From NCBI GenBank assembly GCA_015680685.1, contig MNCI01023905.1:16628-46086 (forward strand): a stretch of 29,459 nt of DNA. Reading direction: 5' to 3'. The position numbers and the translations under genes are program-made. How positions within the stretch are numbered: the stretch's first letter is position 1; each line of letters starts with the position of its first letter. The notes beneath the pieces are model-generated. The model was not told the origin of the DNA, made no database searches, and worked only from the letters and a program-made list of their open reading frames with translations. The stretch is from Gnetum montanum. Its lineage: Eukaryota; Streptophyta; Gnetopsida; Gnetales; Gnetaceae. Shown one piece after another: positions 9,071-19,389 of this stretch.

Positions 9071-11040
9071 TATTGTGTACTTTGCATAAATTCATTTGCT
9101 TGACAAACCCCTTGTATAACAATAGAAATCGAAAATTCCAACGCAACACCTTTAACCCCGAATCCCCCGGGCCTTCGAAAAATGGGATTCATGGTGCCCT
9201 AGTCAGTCCAGTAGATCACCCAGGGATTTAGAGGGCAAAATAAGATAATAAAAATGAAAATATGATTGCAAATCTAAAAATGTGAATGCATTGAAAATAA
9301 ATAACAGATCTAATTTATACACAAACCAAAACTGTAAACTTTATTTTACAAAAAATAATAGAAGAGAGAGAGAGAGAGAGAGAATTTAGAGATTGTGTAC
9401 AAAATGTGCCTGAGAGCAAAAAAGAGGGGTTCACTTGGGCGAGGGTTCAAAGTTCATTGAAGCCAATCTGATCAACTCCACGGTCTAAATGTTCCACCAC
9501 TCTTGATGCTATCGAACATCTACTACGTCCATAGATTTTCAACACTAGTTATGCTGGGGGTATGAGAGATGTGAAGGATTTTGGGCTGCAAATGTGAGCA
9601 ACATTGGGAGTTGCGGTTTCCAAATGCTCAATGTAGACACCCACAATATCACAAATCTCAAAGGGGTTAACAAGGGTTGCAAGGCCACAGGGGGTTCCAC
9701 ATTGGGATGATCCAAGAAGCAGCGTGATTGCAAACTATGCAAGTGCTTTTGTATGCAAGAATGCTTGAAATGCCAAAGAGGTGTGGCTGCAAAAATTGTG
9801 GAACCTCTACATGGTGTTGGATGCTTGGTTCTACAGGGTTTTGGGCTACTAATTTAGTTGCAAATGGCTGTAAATTGCTACAAATTGGGTTGCAAAACAA
9901 CTGTAAATTGGCTACAAATTTCTACCATGTTCAGGTTAGATGGGTGCCAAATTTTGGGGGTTACTATGTATGGAAAGTGTCATACCCCTATGGCCATTCT
10001 GTTTACTAAAAATAGTAACAGGGGCACACCATCCATGCTAGCTTCATTTATCGACATTGGGCTTTCTACCGTCCACGCTGGAGTGCATGGTCAATGTTGG
10101 AGTCAATGAAGTGCAAAATCTTATCAAAGCTACATCAATGTTGGGGGGATTGTGTGTCAATGCTGGGGGAAGGTTATACCCCTCCATGTTGTGCATTGCT
10201 GATCCTACACCCCTTCATGCTGTGAGTAGGTGAGATCTACCCCTCAATAGGTATCTTAAGAGTAGAAAATGATGCACCCCGCTCCTTAAAACCCATCAAA
10301 TTGCCATTTTTTGCACCCCCAAAAGCCATTTTTAACCCCCCAAGCCCAAGTATCAACGTTACATAGCTTTTTCCACTTGGGGATGAGGCTTTTATCACTT
10401 ATGAGGAAATTTTCAACTCCAAAAGTATAAAGTATCTAAAGTTTTCCTTTCATGGATACAATATGCACATTTACAATGAAGTTCTTGCCTCGTGTTTCAT
10501 GGGGTGAAGGTTACATGATGAAAAAATAGTTACAACATGCAAATTTTTGTGGTGTTTTAATGGCCCCTCTTTATTGGTGTCTAGAGGATTGACCTAAGAG
10601 GCATTGACAAAGAATAAAAAACACCACTATAGGTCCAACACCAACATTCCCTCTCCATGCTTGATCCAAGTGTGTCAAACCATGCCAAAGAGTGCTTGTG
10701 ATGATGGAGTAAGGCTATAATGGTAGAAAATAGAAAGGTCATAGGGAAATGGTTATCAAGGCTAAAAATGCACTCCAAGTGTTAACACTATGGCTATAAC
10801 ATGGCACCGACATGTTGGTTAATCAATTGGATTTGGCACTTCATGTTTAAAAGTATTGCTCGCTCGGCAAATGAGCTTTAGAAACCAACACCTTGCTCTA
10901 AGGTTTCTTTGGCCATTGGGCTCCTTTTTTTGGATGTTTAGAGCCATTGGTTCATCCTTTGGTCTTCATTGGTCATCTAGCTTAGAAATTTAAGTCTCCA
11001 TTTTTTGTAGGGTGAAACCTTCATTTGGGTTTCATGTTCA
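9071..11040. other. Unidentified repeat-like DNA, no gene
   Basis: No convincing coding frame; the longest open frames are short and on conflicting strands. 9100-9260 contains a CCCCCGGGCC stretch. 9840-9925 contains short direct repeats of the type TTGCAAATGGCTGTAAATTG. 9960-10260 uses words such as TACCCCTCCATG and CCATGCTAGC that recur in the 183-bp array further right, but I could not align full monomers. It may be an old LTR or a non-coding part of a retroelement. Confidence 0.35.
9363..9383. repeat. (AG)10 microsatellite
   Basis: Ten AG dinucleotides in a row within AT-rich sequence. Confidence 0.95.
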
Positions 11041-11051
11041 AAGCCAATTTT

Positions 11052-11178
11052 GACTTGGTTTTCCTGCTAAGTGAGCTATGTTGCACTCAATGGACTTGGT
11101 GGTTTTTCCATCAAATGAGATGTGTTACATTTGAATGGACTTGGTTTTCCCATTGAATGAGCTATCTTACACTCAATG
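11052..11178. repeat. Three-copy tandem repeat of 41-45 bp
   Basis: Units begin GACTTGG at 11052, 11093 and 11138, with a partial fourth at 11179. Each runs through a variant of AATGAGCTATGTTGCACTCAATG. Divergence between units is moderate. Confidence 0.8.
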
Positions 11179-11189
11179 GACTTGAAGGT

Positions 11190-11561
11190 GGAGCATAATG
11201 GGAGGATGTCATTCCACCATAGTAAATGAGTGTCAAACATAGGTCAACATTCTTTTCCAAGGTATGGAAGGTCATCATTACGGTACGAGGTTGAATTCAA
11301 GGAGTGGTGTTAGGGGGAGGGCAATGATATGAGGCAAGCACTCTTGGTAGGATGAACTCACCAAGTATTGTGCATTAGAATCACATGGTGATTTACTGCC
11401 ACGATGAGTTGCACCTTTGCAAAGGGTCCAAGGCTTCATCATACAAGCATAACTCTCAGAGGATAAGAAAACCAAGTAAAGAAAGCATGTTATAACATTA
11501 GAGTGCATATAGGCCACACAAAGGAATGATAGATAGAACCAAGCTACCAAGTCACCATTAT
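11190..11561. other. Non-coding stretch, nothing recognised
   Basis: There is a 90-codon minus-strand open frame (11278-11550) with no recognisable motif, which I do not believe is a gene. The stretch lies beyond the 29-bp repeat block that follows copy 1 integrase, so it could be 3' non-coding sequence or LTR of that element, but no second copy is in the window to test this. Confidence 0.4.
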
Positions 11562-11786
11562 TACCAGTTTAAGGTTGTGATGGGTCATGATACCAGTTTA
11601 AGGCCTTAGTGAGCTATGTTGCTAGTTTAAAGTCTTAGCAGACTATGCTATTAATTTAAGGCCTTAGCAATTTAAGACCTCAACAGGCTATGATGCTATT
11701 TTAAGGCCCTCGCAAGCTATGGTTTCACTAGTTTTAGGCCATGGTATGCCATCTTACTAGTTTAAGGCCTGAATAGGCCATCGATG
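11562..11786. repeat. 29-bp tandem repeat block I (about 8 units)
   Basis: Degenerate tandem units with approximate consensus CTAGTTTAAGGCCTTAGCA followed by GGCCATGATG. The block ends about 12 bases from the stop of copy 1 integrase (11798-11800). Related blocks lie at 14301-14360, 14613-14660 and 22803-22955, all in the same orientation. Confidence 0.8.
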
Positions 11787-11797
11787 TTGGCTATTGG

Positions 11798-12525
11798 CTA
11801 CATGTAGTAAGCCTTTAGATAAGATTGATTAATTAAATTGGACAACTCATTTCCAATCGTGTCTACTATTTTGAATGTACCATTTATGTAGGCTTTGGTG
11901 ATGAAGAAAGGTCCTTCCTAGTTGGCTGAGAATTTGTTTGCATGCTCACATATGGCCTCGAGGACCAAGTCACCTTCCTTGATCTTATGCTTAGTCAAGT
12001 TATGGTGATGTTGTCACTTCTGCCTCTCTTGATACTACTTGACATTAGCAAATGTTTGCATACGTTGCTCCTTCACTAAGTCCAAGTCCAATGGTATAGA
12101 ACTCCTTATTATGTTCATCATTGATGAAATTGAATAGGGCTACTTGGAGTAATGGAACTTGCAATTCAAGAGGTAAAACTACTTTAGAATCATAAACCAA
12201 GCTATAAGATGTTACACTTGTTGCAATACAGTATGTTGTTCAGTAAGCCTAAAGTGCATGGACAAGCTGCTCATGCCACTTGTGTTTACTACTACTTAGC
12301 ATTTTCTTAAGCAAGTTTATGATGGCCTTATGACTTGCTTTTGCTTGCTCATTAGCTTAAGGGTAATACGCCAATGAGAAAGAGTGCTTAATGCCCAAGT
12401 CATGATAAAAATCCTTTGTTTCTTGGCTACTAGACTATGGTCCATTGTCTATGACTATGGTCATAGGAATGCCAAAACAGGCTACAATGTTATCTAGTAT
12501 AAATTTACAAACTTGTTTAAATGTC
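11798..12525 (-). pseudogene. Ty3/gypsy integrase, copy 1 (core truncated at its N-terminus)
   Basis: The minus strand reads CKFILDNIVACFGIPMTIVI then DNGP, the second catalytic Asp region of the DDE core. HDLGIKHSFSLAYYP follows, then the E-region as ANEQAKASHK: the expected catalytic Glu (family pattern NGQAEA) is Lys here. Further on come KHKWHEQLVHAL and LVYDSKVVLPLELQVP. The C-terminus can be followed in shifting frames to LKAYYM and a stop at 11798-11800, as usual in plant gypsy elements. The zinc-binding N-terminal part and the first catalytic Asp are missing because of the fusion described under the RNase H entry. Several stops. Integrase would insert the element cDNA into nuclear DNA. 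Confidence 0.8.
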
Positions 12526-12960
12526 ATCTTTCTTATGGATTTCCATTGGGCTATACTACTACTCTTGTAAATATTGGTTGTTATGGTTGTAAGTATGTTA
12601 TCTTTATAAATGATGTTAACTTGGTTCCTGAAGAGGTAGTGTCTCCACTTCTTCAATGAGAAGACTAGTGCTAGACAATACTTCTCCACTTCAATGTATT
12701 AGGTCTCATGGTCAACTAAAGCATGGCTTTGATAGTATATGAGAATCTCTACTCCATCATCACATTATTGACAAAGTAGAGAGGCAATGGATGTATCAGA
12801 GATATTAAGGTAGATGTAAAAAGGCTTACCTTCTTGTAAAGGATAGACTATTGGTAGTTGTGCCAACTCTTGCTTAAGGTTTTTAAAGTGTTGCATGGGT
12901 TGTAATTTATTCATAAGCCTAGCAATAAACCTACGAATAAATTGTAATCTACCTTGTAGT
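12526..12960 (-). pseudogene. RNase H region, copy 1, fused to integrase
   Basis: Minus-strand LPIVYPLQEGKPFYIYL, DTSIASLL, ILIYYQSHALVDHET, then EKYCLALVFSLKKWRHYLFR and NQVNIIYKDNIL match the RNase H-like domain following plant gypsy RT. Right after SSSIAQWKSIR the sequence jumps to integrase (MTFKQVCKFILDN), so the rest of RNase H and the integrase N-terminus are deleted. Copy 2 has the same junction; copy 3 does not. Relative to copy 2, copy 1 also lacks about 18 codons near 12890 (the LLKKVVHYEWTTQCQETFE stretch). Confidence 0.75.
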
Positions 12961-13740
12961 CCCTAAAGCTTATTAAGGTTAGTAGGCATTGACAAGTTGG
13001 ATATGGCCCTAACCATGTCATGATCGACACATATCCCTGCTTCAAGAACTACAAAGCCAAGCATCTTACCAGTCTTGATATTGAAGACACACTTTTTAGG
13101 ATTGAGCCTAAGCTCATACTTGAGGGATTTTTTAAGTACAAGATCAAGGTCATGAGCATGATTATTGGTCACTTTAGACTTAATAGCTATATCATTTATG
13201 ATATCGTTGAGTAAGCCTAGCATGTAATCACTAAAGATATACGTCATGGCTCGTTGGTATATTGCCCCTGCATTTTTAAGGCCAAAGGACGTCTTGGTAT
13301 AGTAAAAGGCACCCTAAGGGATCATGAAGATGATTCTAAGTTGATCTTCTTGGTTGATCCTAATCTATTTATATCCTAAGAACCCATCCATAAAGGACAG
13401 CAAGGCATGCTTGACCATGGTATTGATAAGTTGATTAATAGTAGGCATAGGAAATTCATCCTTGATGGTTTCCTTATTTAGGTCTTGAAAATTAATGCAA
13501 ATGTGAATACTCTTTTTATTTTCCTAGGGACTATCACTATGTTGGAAACCTAGTCTACATAGTCAATAGCCCTAAAAAAACCAACTTGGTAGAGTTTTGT
13601 GATTTCATCATGCACTACCAAGGCCAAATTAGGTCAAATCTTGCAAAATTTTTGCTTAACTGGTCTAATGCTAGGATCAGGAATGATGTTGTGTTATACT
13701 AGGCATGGGTCTAGGCTTAGCATATCTTCATATCACCAAG
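12960..13740 (-). pseudogene. Ty3/gypsy reverse transcriptase, copy 1
   Basis: Right to left on the minus strand: DPSIRPVKQKFCKI, KLYQVGFFRAIDYV, VSNIVIVP, CINFQDLNKETIKDEFPMP (the family's C-x-D-F/Y-R-D-L-N motif), LSFMDGFLGY, INQEDQLRIIFMIP, GAFYYTKTSFGLKNAGAIYQ, then the active-site box and LKYELRLNPKKCVF. The catalytic YIDD, intact in copy 2, reads IIND here, so the site is destroyed. At least three in-frame stops. RT copies element RNA into DNA in the cytoplasm. The remnant joins smoothly to 13733-14122 upstream. Confidence 0.85.
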
Positions 13741-14122
13741 TGAAGGCCTTGATTTTGTGTTGTATGATCTTGGTGATGTCTTGAGCCTGTTGAGGTTTTA
13801 TTGAGGAACTTAGTTTTAGGGTTTTCTCCTCACCACTATGTGCTGTGATAGGAACCTCAGTGAGAGAGTCTTTAGTAATTTCACTAGCCTCTAGTTGAAA
13901 GGTTTTAACTAGTTTTTTAGGCCATTCTAGAGGTTTCTCTATCAAGGCTATGTGGTCAACAAGACTCTCAAGCTCAATATCTAGGTAATCAGGGTCGATA
14001 CGCCATTCTACATCACTATAAGGCCCACTAAGGCTTAAAGGAAAAATAATATGCTCCCAAGTACTCATACTTCAATCTTGCATGTCAACCATAAGCACAT
14101 TAAATGACACTTGGGTAAAGAT
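13733..14122 (-). pseudogene. Protease-RT linker (pol N-terminal part), copy 1
   Basis: A 111-codon open minus-strand frame from 14068 starts MSTWEHIIFPLSLSGPYSDV, runs through YLDIELESLVDHIALIEKPL, and ends AQDITKIIQHKIKAFTW, the usual lead-in to RT in plant gypsy pol. The frame extends upstream past the ATG, through one stop, to about 14122 (FTQVSFNVLMVDMQD). The ATG at 14068 is therefore unlikely to be the original start. Upstream of 14122 coding character ends abruptly. The matching gag and protease block lies 9 kb away, beyond the repeat array and the plus-strand gene. Confidence 0.7.
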
Positions 14123-14740
14123 TAATAATATCAAAATGCTATAAAATTATGCAAATCCATGATATAGAATGTAAACAAAAGGTGAACAAGGTTGTATAAG
14201 GCTATAAGAGATGGAAAGAGAGAAATAAGATGAAATAAAGGCTAAACAAAGGCCAAACAAGCATAATAAGGTAAAATAAGATTAACTAAGATCACAAGCT
14301 TGCCAGTTTAAGGCCCTGGCAAGTCATGATGCTAGATTTAGGCCTTAGTAGGCAATGGTCACATGGTTCCAAATGATGGCTAGAGAGGGTCAAACCCCAT
14401 CATTTAATACCAACTAAAGGCTAAACAAGGCTATATAGGGCTATAATGTAGAGAATAAAGGCAAACACATTGAAATATAAGCAGTATTAAAGGTAAATAA
14501 ATCTAGCAATGCAACAATGGTCAAAATAGGGTGTAATATGATGAGATAAGATGACATAAGATGAAGAAAAATACATATCATAAATATTAGTCAACACATG
14601 ATAAAAAAAGAGCTAGATTTTGCTAGTTTTAGGCCTGAGTGGGTCATTGTTTTAGGCTACAAGGATTATAGGTGAGTTTAGGCATCTACTAAGGCTATTT
14701 TGAGGCTGTCTAGGCTAAAAAGCAAGGTTTTTATGGTATC
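14123..14740. other. AT-rich spacer between pol and the 183-bp array
   Basis: Non-coding, purine-rich on the plus strand, with recurring words such as AAGGCTAAACAAGGC and ATAAGGCTATAA (14180-14290 and 14405-14440). It contains two small patches of the 29-bp repeat. It resembles the AT-rich stretch at 22956-23164. Confidence 0.5.
14301..14360. repeat. 29-bp tandem repeat block II (2 units)
   Basis: Two units of the motif seen at 11562-11786 (TGCCAGTTTAAGGCCCTGGC, then GCTAGATTTAGGCCTTAGTA). A further degenerate unit lies at about 14613-14660. Confidence 0.7.
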
Positions 14741-17015
14741 CATGTTGGCCTACATGGATGGGATGATTCCTAGTGTGGATGAAACATCTAGATGGTTAAC
14801 AAAGCTCATTTTGGATAATTTTTTATCCTAATGGCTTGCATGTCAATGCAGTTGACTGGGAAGGAAATGAACCAATTTTAATGTCAGTTTCAACCCTTGG
14901 AGCCTTCCATTGGAGCCTGAAAGTGTCTTCCACACTGGATCCATGCTGGTCAACATGGAGGCAAATGAAAGTATGTTACATGATATCAATAGGATCAAAT
15001 TTGGGGTTCTAGGGCATTCCCAAGAAAACATAGGGTTAGATCTATCAAGATTGATCATTTTGGAGGTCAAAGATGGTTAAAATGTAGGTCTTAAAGTTAC
15101 ACCCCTTGTTCTCATGCTAGCTAGCATGGATGGAAGGGGACTCAGTGTAGAGGATCCAAATCTTAGCCAAAATAGAGTCAAAAAGGGTTGGATGGCTAGT
15201 CAGAATCGAGATATTCTAGTTGTGCACCTCCTAACTAGGTTTTTAGGCCATTTGGATAGGGTTTTGAGTGTTAAAATAAGTTTGGGGTAGTCTCCATGCT
15301 AGATCAACATTGGCTAGCATGGAGGGATAGATAAAAAATATTAAGTCTAGGAAAATTTTGACCATAATCAACCATGCATGTCAACTCCTAGGATCACTAG
15401 TGTTAAGGGCTAGGCTTTAGGGTCAAATTAGGTAGTTTGTAGGATCCCTAAGTGGTTTTATGAGTTACCCCCTAGTTCCATGCTAGCTCCACACTAGCCA
15501 ATGTGGAACTAGCATGGAGGACCTTAGGGGATTAGAGTTTTTTGCTAATTTAGATTAATTTGACAAGGTCTAGTGGCTTTCGAAGGAGCTATCAAGGTTG
15601 TAGGGTAAGTACAGTGAAATTTGACATGGTTTTGGTGTATTTGTTATCCTCCGTGAACCTTCCTAGTTACATCCATGTTAGCCAAAGTAGAAGAAAAAAA
15701 GGGGGGGTGTGTGGGGGTGGTGGGTGGAATGGCTTATCATAGAACCTAGGAAAATTATGAAATAGGGTCATTTTAAAAATATTTTAGCTATCATAGCCTT
15801 CGAGATGGTTAAGTTGTCAATAAAAGTCCATGTTGGCTAGCATGGATAGGGTCTCCCCTAGCATAGATCAACTTGGGTTCAAGTTTTGAATGAATTTTGA
15901 CAAGATTCAATAGGATTTCAAAGCTGTCGAGGTTGTAGGGGGTTGAGGGTTAAGATTTGGCATTGAAATTCATTAGTATGAAGGCTCTTATGTGTTCATG
16001 CAGTCATTCTCCCTTTTCTACATATTGGGTAGGGTGACCCCATCATAGATGGGAGGGAGATGATGGTTTTTCTACCAATTTTGTTTACTTTTGAGGTGTA
16101 TAAAGGCTTTGGCAAGCTTCGGCAAGATCTAGAAGTCACTAGGGTAGGTTATTAGGTTATTTTTGGCTATAGAGTAGGTTATATTACATACCCTTAGGGC
16201 ATCCACACTAGGCAACATGGAGAGGGGGTTCACCAATGTGGAGAAGGCTTCAAGGATGGAAATCTACTAAAGTTTTAGCAAGTAATGACTATCAAAAGTC
16301 ATGGAGGGTCACCAGGGTTATCAAAGTGAACTTTCGAGTCATTTGAGGCTTGAAGAATGGTTTTATGGCATACCCCCTAAACCTCCAAGTTGGCTCCACT
16401 TCGGCCAACATGGGGAGGGGGTGGGGGATTCACCAGCATGGAGATAGATTTAGGTATGAAAAATTGAGTTATTTTTATCAAATGTAGGTTCCCAGAGGCT
16501 GCCAAGGAGTGTTGAAGTCAATATATGATAACTGGGTAGTTGATTTTCGTAGTTTTGGTTATCCTCCCATCCATCCACACTAGGGAACATGGATGAGGCC
16601 TCTCCTAGCATGGATCCACCAAATCGAAAAGTTTCAAGCACTTTTGAGTAGGTTTGATAACGTTTTAGGGTTGCTAGATTTGACTAGAGGGATTCTAGGT
16701 TATGTGGTCCCACTCGAGGGATCATATTTGGGCTTGATGGGCATTGGGGACTAGTATGCGTGGTACCCCATTGGTCCACATTGGGCAGTGTTACCCTAGT
16801 GTGGATGCCCAAACTAATATGTTTCGTTATGATTTAACTTATTTTCAAAGTTTGAGGCTTGATGGTATAGGTCATCGCTACTAAAAATGACAAGGGGGTT
16901 AGTATGGGCATGTTGTGAGGCATGGGAGGCTAGTACCCACTCTGTTCATCATGGATATAGGGGGGATAAGGCTTAAACATGGTTATAGATCTTCCAAGTG
17001 GTCAAAACCCTAGCA
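14741..17015. repeat. Tandem array of about 13 diverged 183-bp monomers
   Basis: A conserved dyad-containing segment (CCATGYTRGC ... AGCATGGA) recurs near 14741, 14941, 15113, 15295, 15479, 15674, 15829, 16021, 16205, 16386, 16577, 16777 and 16943, a mean spacing of about 183 bases (range about 155-200). After each dyad the units share wording such as AAATTTGAC, TCAAGGTTGTAGGGT and a closing TTATACCCC or TACCCC. Units are diverged, so the array is old or its units evolve independently. It has no coding potential. It lies upstream of RT in the minus direction and just upstream of the plus-strand gene in the plus direction. A shortened copy is at 26886-27914. Confidence 0.8.
15477..15518. repeat. 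Long hairpin inside an array monomer
   Basis: Arms TCCATGCTAGCTCCACA (15477-15493) and TGTGGAACTAGCATGGA (15502-15518) pair at 16 of 17 positions around an 8-base loop. The neighbouring monomer holds a perfect 16-bp palindrome, CATGCTAGCTAGCATG (15113-15128). Confidence 0.85.
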
Positions 17016-17429
17016 TTGATGGAGTTTCCAAAATTGGAACACCATGCATGAGGGGCATATGGTGGGGCCCACTATCCAAAATTCAAAAATTTGAACATAG
17101 TTTTTGGTTTCCACCATTCCCAACATAGAGAAGACTTTCCTTCCTTTCCACTTAATTGCACCTTGAGTGCACAAAATTGGCAATGGGGGTATGGGAGGAT
17201 GCATTTAGGTTTTAATCTAGATTTTAATGATAAAGTGTTGCAAAAATTTATCACAACTCCCATCCTAGCTTACAATGCATTAGAGGAAGGCTCTAGTAGA
17301 GGTTCTTGCTACAAAATATTTCTCATTCTTAGTGTGGGTGCATAGATCTTCCTCCCTAGGCAAAGTAGAGGCTTCAACCCTTTAGATTTCCAAACTTCTT
17401 CAACGTTGGTGGAGCAATCATAAAGAAAC
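17016..17429. other. Spacer between array and first exon of the plus-strand gene
   Basis: Non-coding on inspection; short open frames on both strands are not convincing. If the downstream gene was transcribed from its own promoter, this is where its proximal promoter would lie. I see no clear TATA box at a fixed distance from the ATG at 17430. Confidence 0.35.
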
Positions 17430-18873
17430 ATGGAGGAAGTAGCAAAATCCCAAGGATCCAAGAGTTATATGAGGCTAGTTTCAATCCAAGAATCATCCTC
17501 ACTCACCCCAAGGTAGGCCATTTTTAGCCATTTTCTACAATGTCCTTGCTATTTTTTTCTTATGTTCTCCTAGCTAGGAGAGAGGCAATTTTTTCTCAGA
17601 TCTATGCTAAAGAGGTTGATAAAATTAAATTTAAAAAAAAATCCCACCTCATATTTTTCTTGTTTCTAGATAGTTATAGGGTCATTCAATCATCTAGGCT
17701 TTATTTGATTTAATTTTTAAAATTTGATTTATTGTTCTCATGTGCTTTTTTTTTGCTAGTTTGATGATGGAGCTATTTTTTTTTTCAAATTTAGGCTAGA
17801 GTTTTTGGTAAAATTTTATTTTGACTAAATCCTACATGGTATTTTGATGGTCTTTATGCCTTCCTAATATTTTTTTGATTCTGTTTAATGCAATTTGAAA
17901 AATAGGTCTTGTAAATTTAATGTGTTTTTAATGTTTGTTGTCAAAAAATTGAAGGTTATGAGTCTTTAGAATTAGGTTTAAGGTTTCTGTTGGCTATGAT
18001 CTTATTCATTTTGGAGTTGAGATGGATAAGTTATGATCATTTTAATTAGGTTGTGCAATTAGGGTTTGTGCCGTTTTTCAAATTTTATGAAAGCTTATGA
18101 GTTTTTTTTTTCTTTTGGAGAAATGGCAAGGGTTTTTTATTTTCTATAATTATGGGTATGTAGGGCTTGATTTAAGCTTTGAAACAGTGGTGGAATCACT
18201 TCATTTGGAGCTTAAACAAAATTTTAACAATTTTTTTGCTCACCCTACATTAAAGAGGGTTTATGGTGACAACTACTTTTATGTGAATTTGGCTATGTTT
18301 TGTGTAAAAATAGCTAGGGGTTTTGGATTCCTTTAGTTATGGCTACAAAGTTTATGGTTTTAGGATTCCTTTAGTTGTGGAATCACTAAAATCAGAGTTG
18401 TAATGAATTTTTTAATGAATTTTTCATCTCAGCTGTGTAAAATAGGCTCTATCATGGTTGTATCAGCTTTATCCCTTGGAAATGGGTAGTGTTAACATGA
18501 TTAGAAACTTTTCTCAATGCCCCATTCTCTTGGAGTTGTGCTAGGATGTTGGAAATGTTCTAAATTTAGTTTTACGAAAAACTAAATTTTTTTACTATTT
18601 TTAGTAAGAATCTTCTTATGGTGGTTTCCTAGGTTTTAAAGCTATTTTTGTCAATGCAATTTTAGACTAAGGCATGTTTTTGGCTACTATGTGTGAAGGA
18701 TATGAGGGTTGTAACAATGTTGTTGTTGAATTCCTTAATAAATTTTAACAAAAACCTTAGAGTTTTTTTTACGAAGGCTAATTTCACCTCCAACTAAGAT
18801 TTTTTGTAAAATTTGTTAAGAAATCTAAGTGTTAAGATAATATCCTAATAGTGTTCTTGTTTCCCCATGCAAG

Positions 18874-19300
18874 GCCTTGTTGAAATCCATACTCATCATG
18901 TTTGAGTTGGTTAGCATCTTATGTTGCATTAGGCAACCCAAGGCGGACACCCCTTTTCCTAACATGGTCCTAGAGAGGGGCTCATTGTGGTTCCAACCAG
19001 GGACAAGGGAACTCCTTGACTACATCTTGTCACACTTATCTATAGATGTGGTCGAGGTTATAGTGGAGACCTTGCTGCCTAGGTCTATGAGCTTGATTGC
19101 CAAGTTCATAATTGATGATCCAGAAACTTGGGCAATAGGAGAGCTAGCAAAGACTAAGGACATAGTTGGTACATGTTACCTTTGGACATCTATAGGATGC
19201 TAGAGTATTCTTAGTACAATGTTGATAATACTTTGATGGTGGTGCATAGAGTCCACAACTTGTTCCAAAATCCTCTAGGCAACGTGTATTGCTTGCAAGG
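18874..19300 (+). pseudogene. Exon 2 of the plus-strand gene remnant
   Basis: Follows the acceptor TTCCCCATGCAAG. The frame is open for 110 codons (18874-19203): ALLKSILIMFELVSILCCIR, GSLWFQPGTRELLDYILSHL, SIDVVEVIVETLLPRS and LIAKFIIDDPETWAIGELAK. A one-base shift then gives YMLPLDIYRMLEYS, a stop, and NTLMVVHRVHNLFQNPLGNV ending YCLQ at the donor CAAGG|GTAAGC. The segment looks like globular helical protein. No family recognised. Confidence 0.5.
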
Positions 19301-19389
19301 GTAAGCATGGTTGTTATAGGTTTTTAATGTATTGGCTTTACTAGTTTGGTCACCTTTCCTAACTTATTGATTTCAAATTCATCTTGTAG

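Noticed and set aside
11562-11786. 29-bp direct repeats as a CRISPR array
   Set aside because: Units are contiguous and degenerate with no unique spacers, there are no cas genes, and the context is a plant retroelement.
13020-13214. Plus-strand frame MIDTYPCFKNYKAK and its twin at 26349-26549 as a conserved duplicated gene
   Set aside because: Both are exact antisense shadows of reverse transcriptase, conserved only because RT copies 1 and 2 are homologous.
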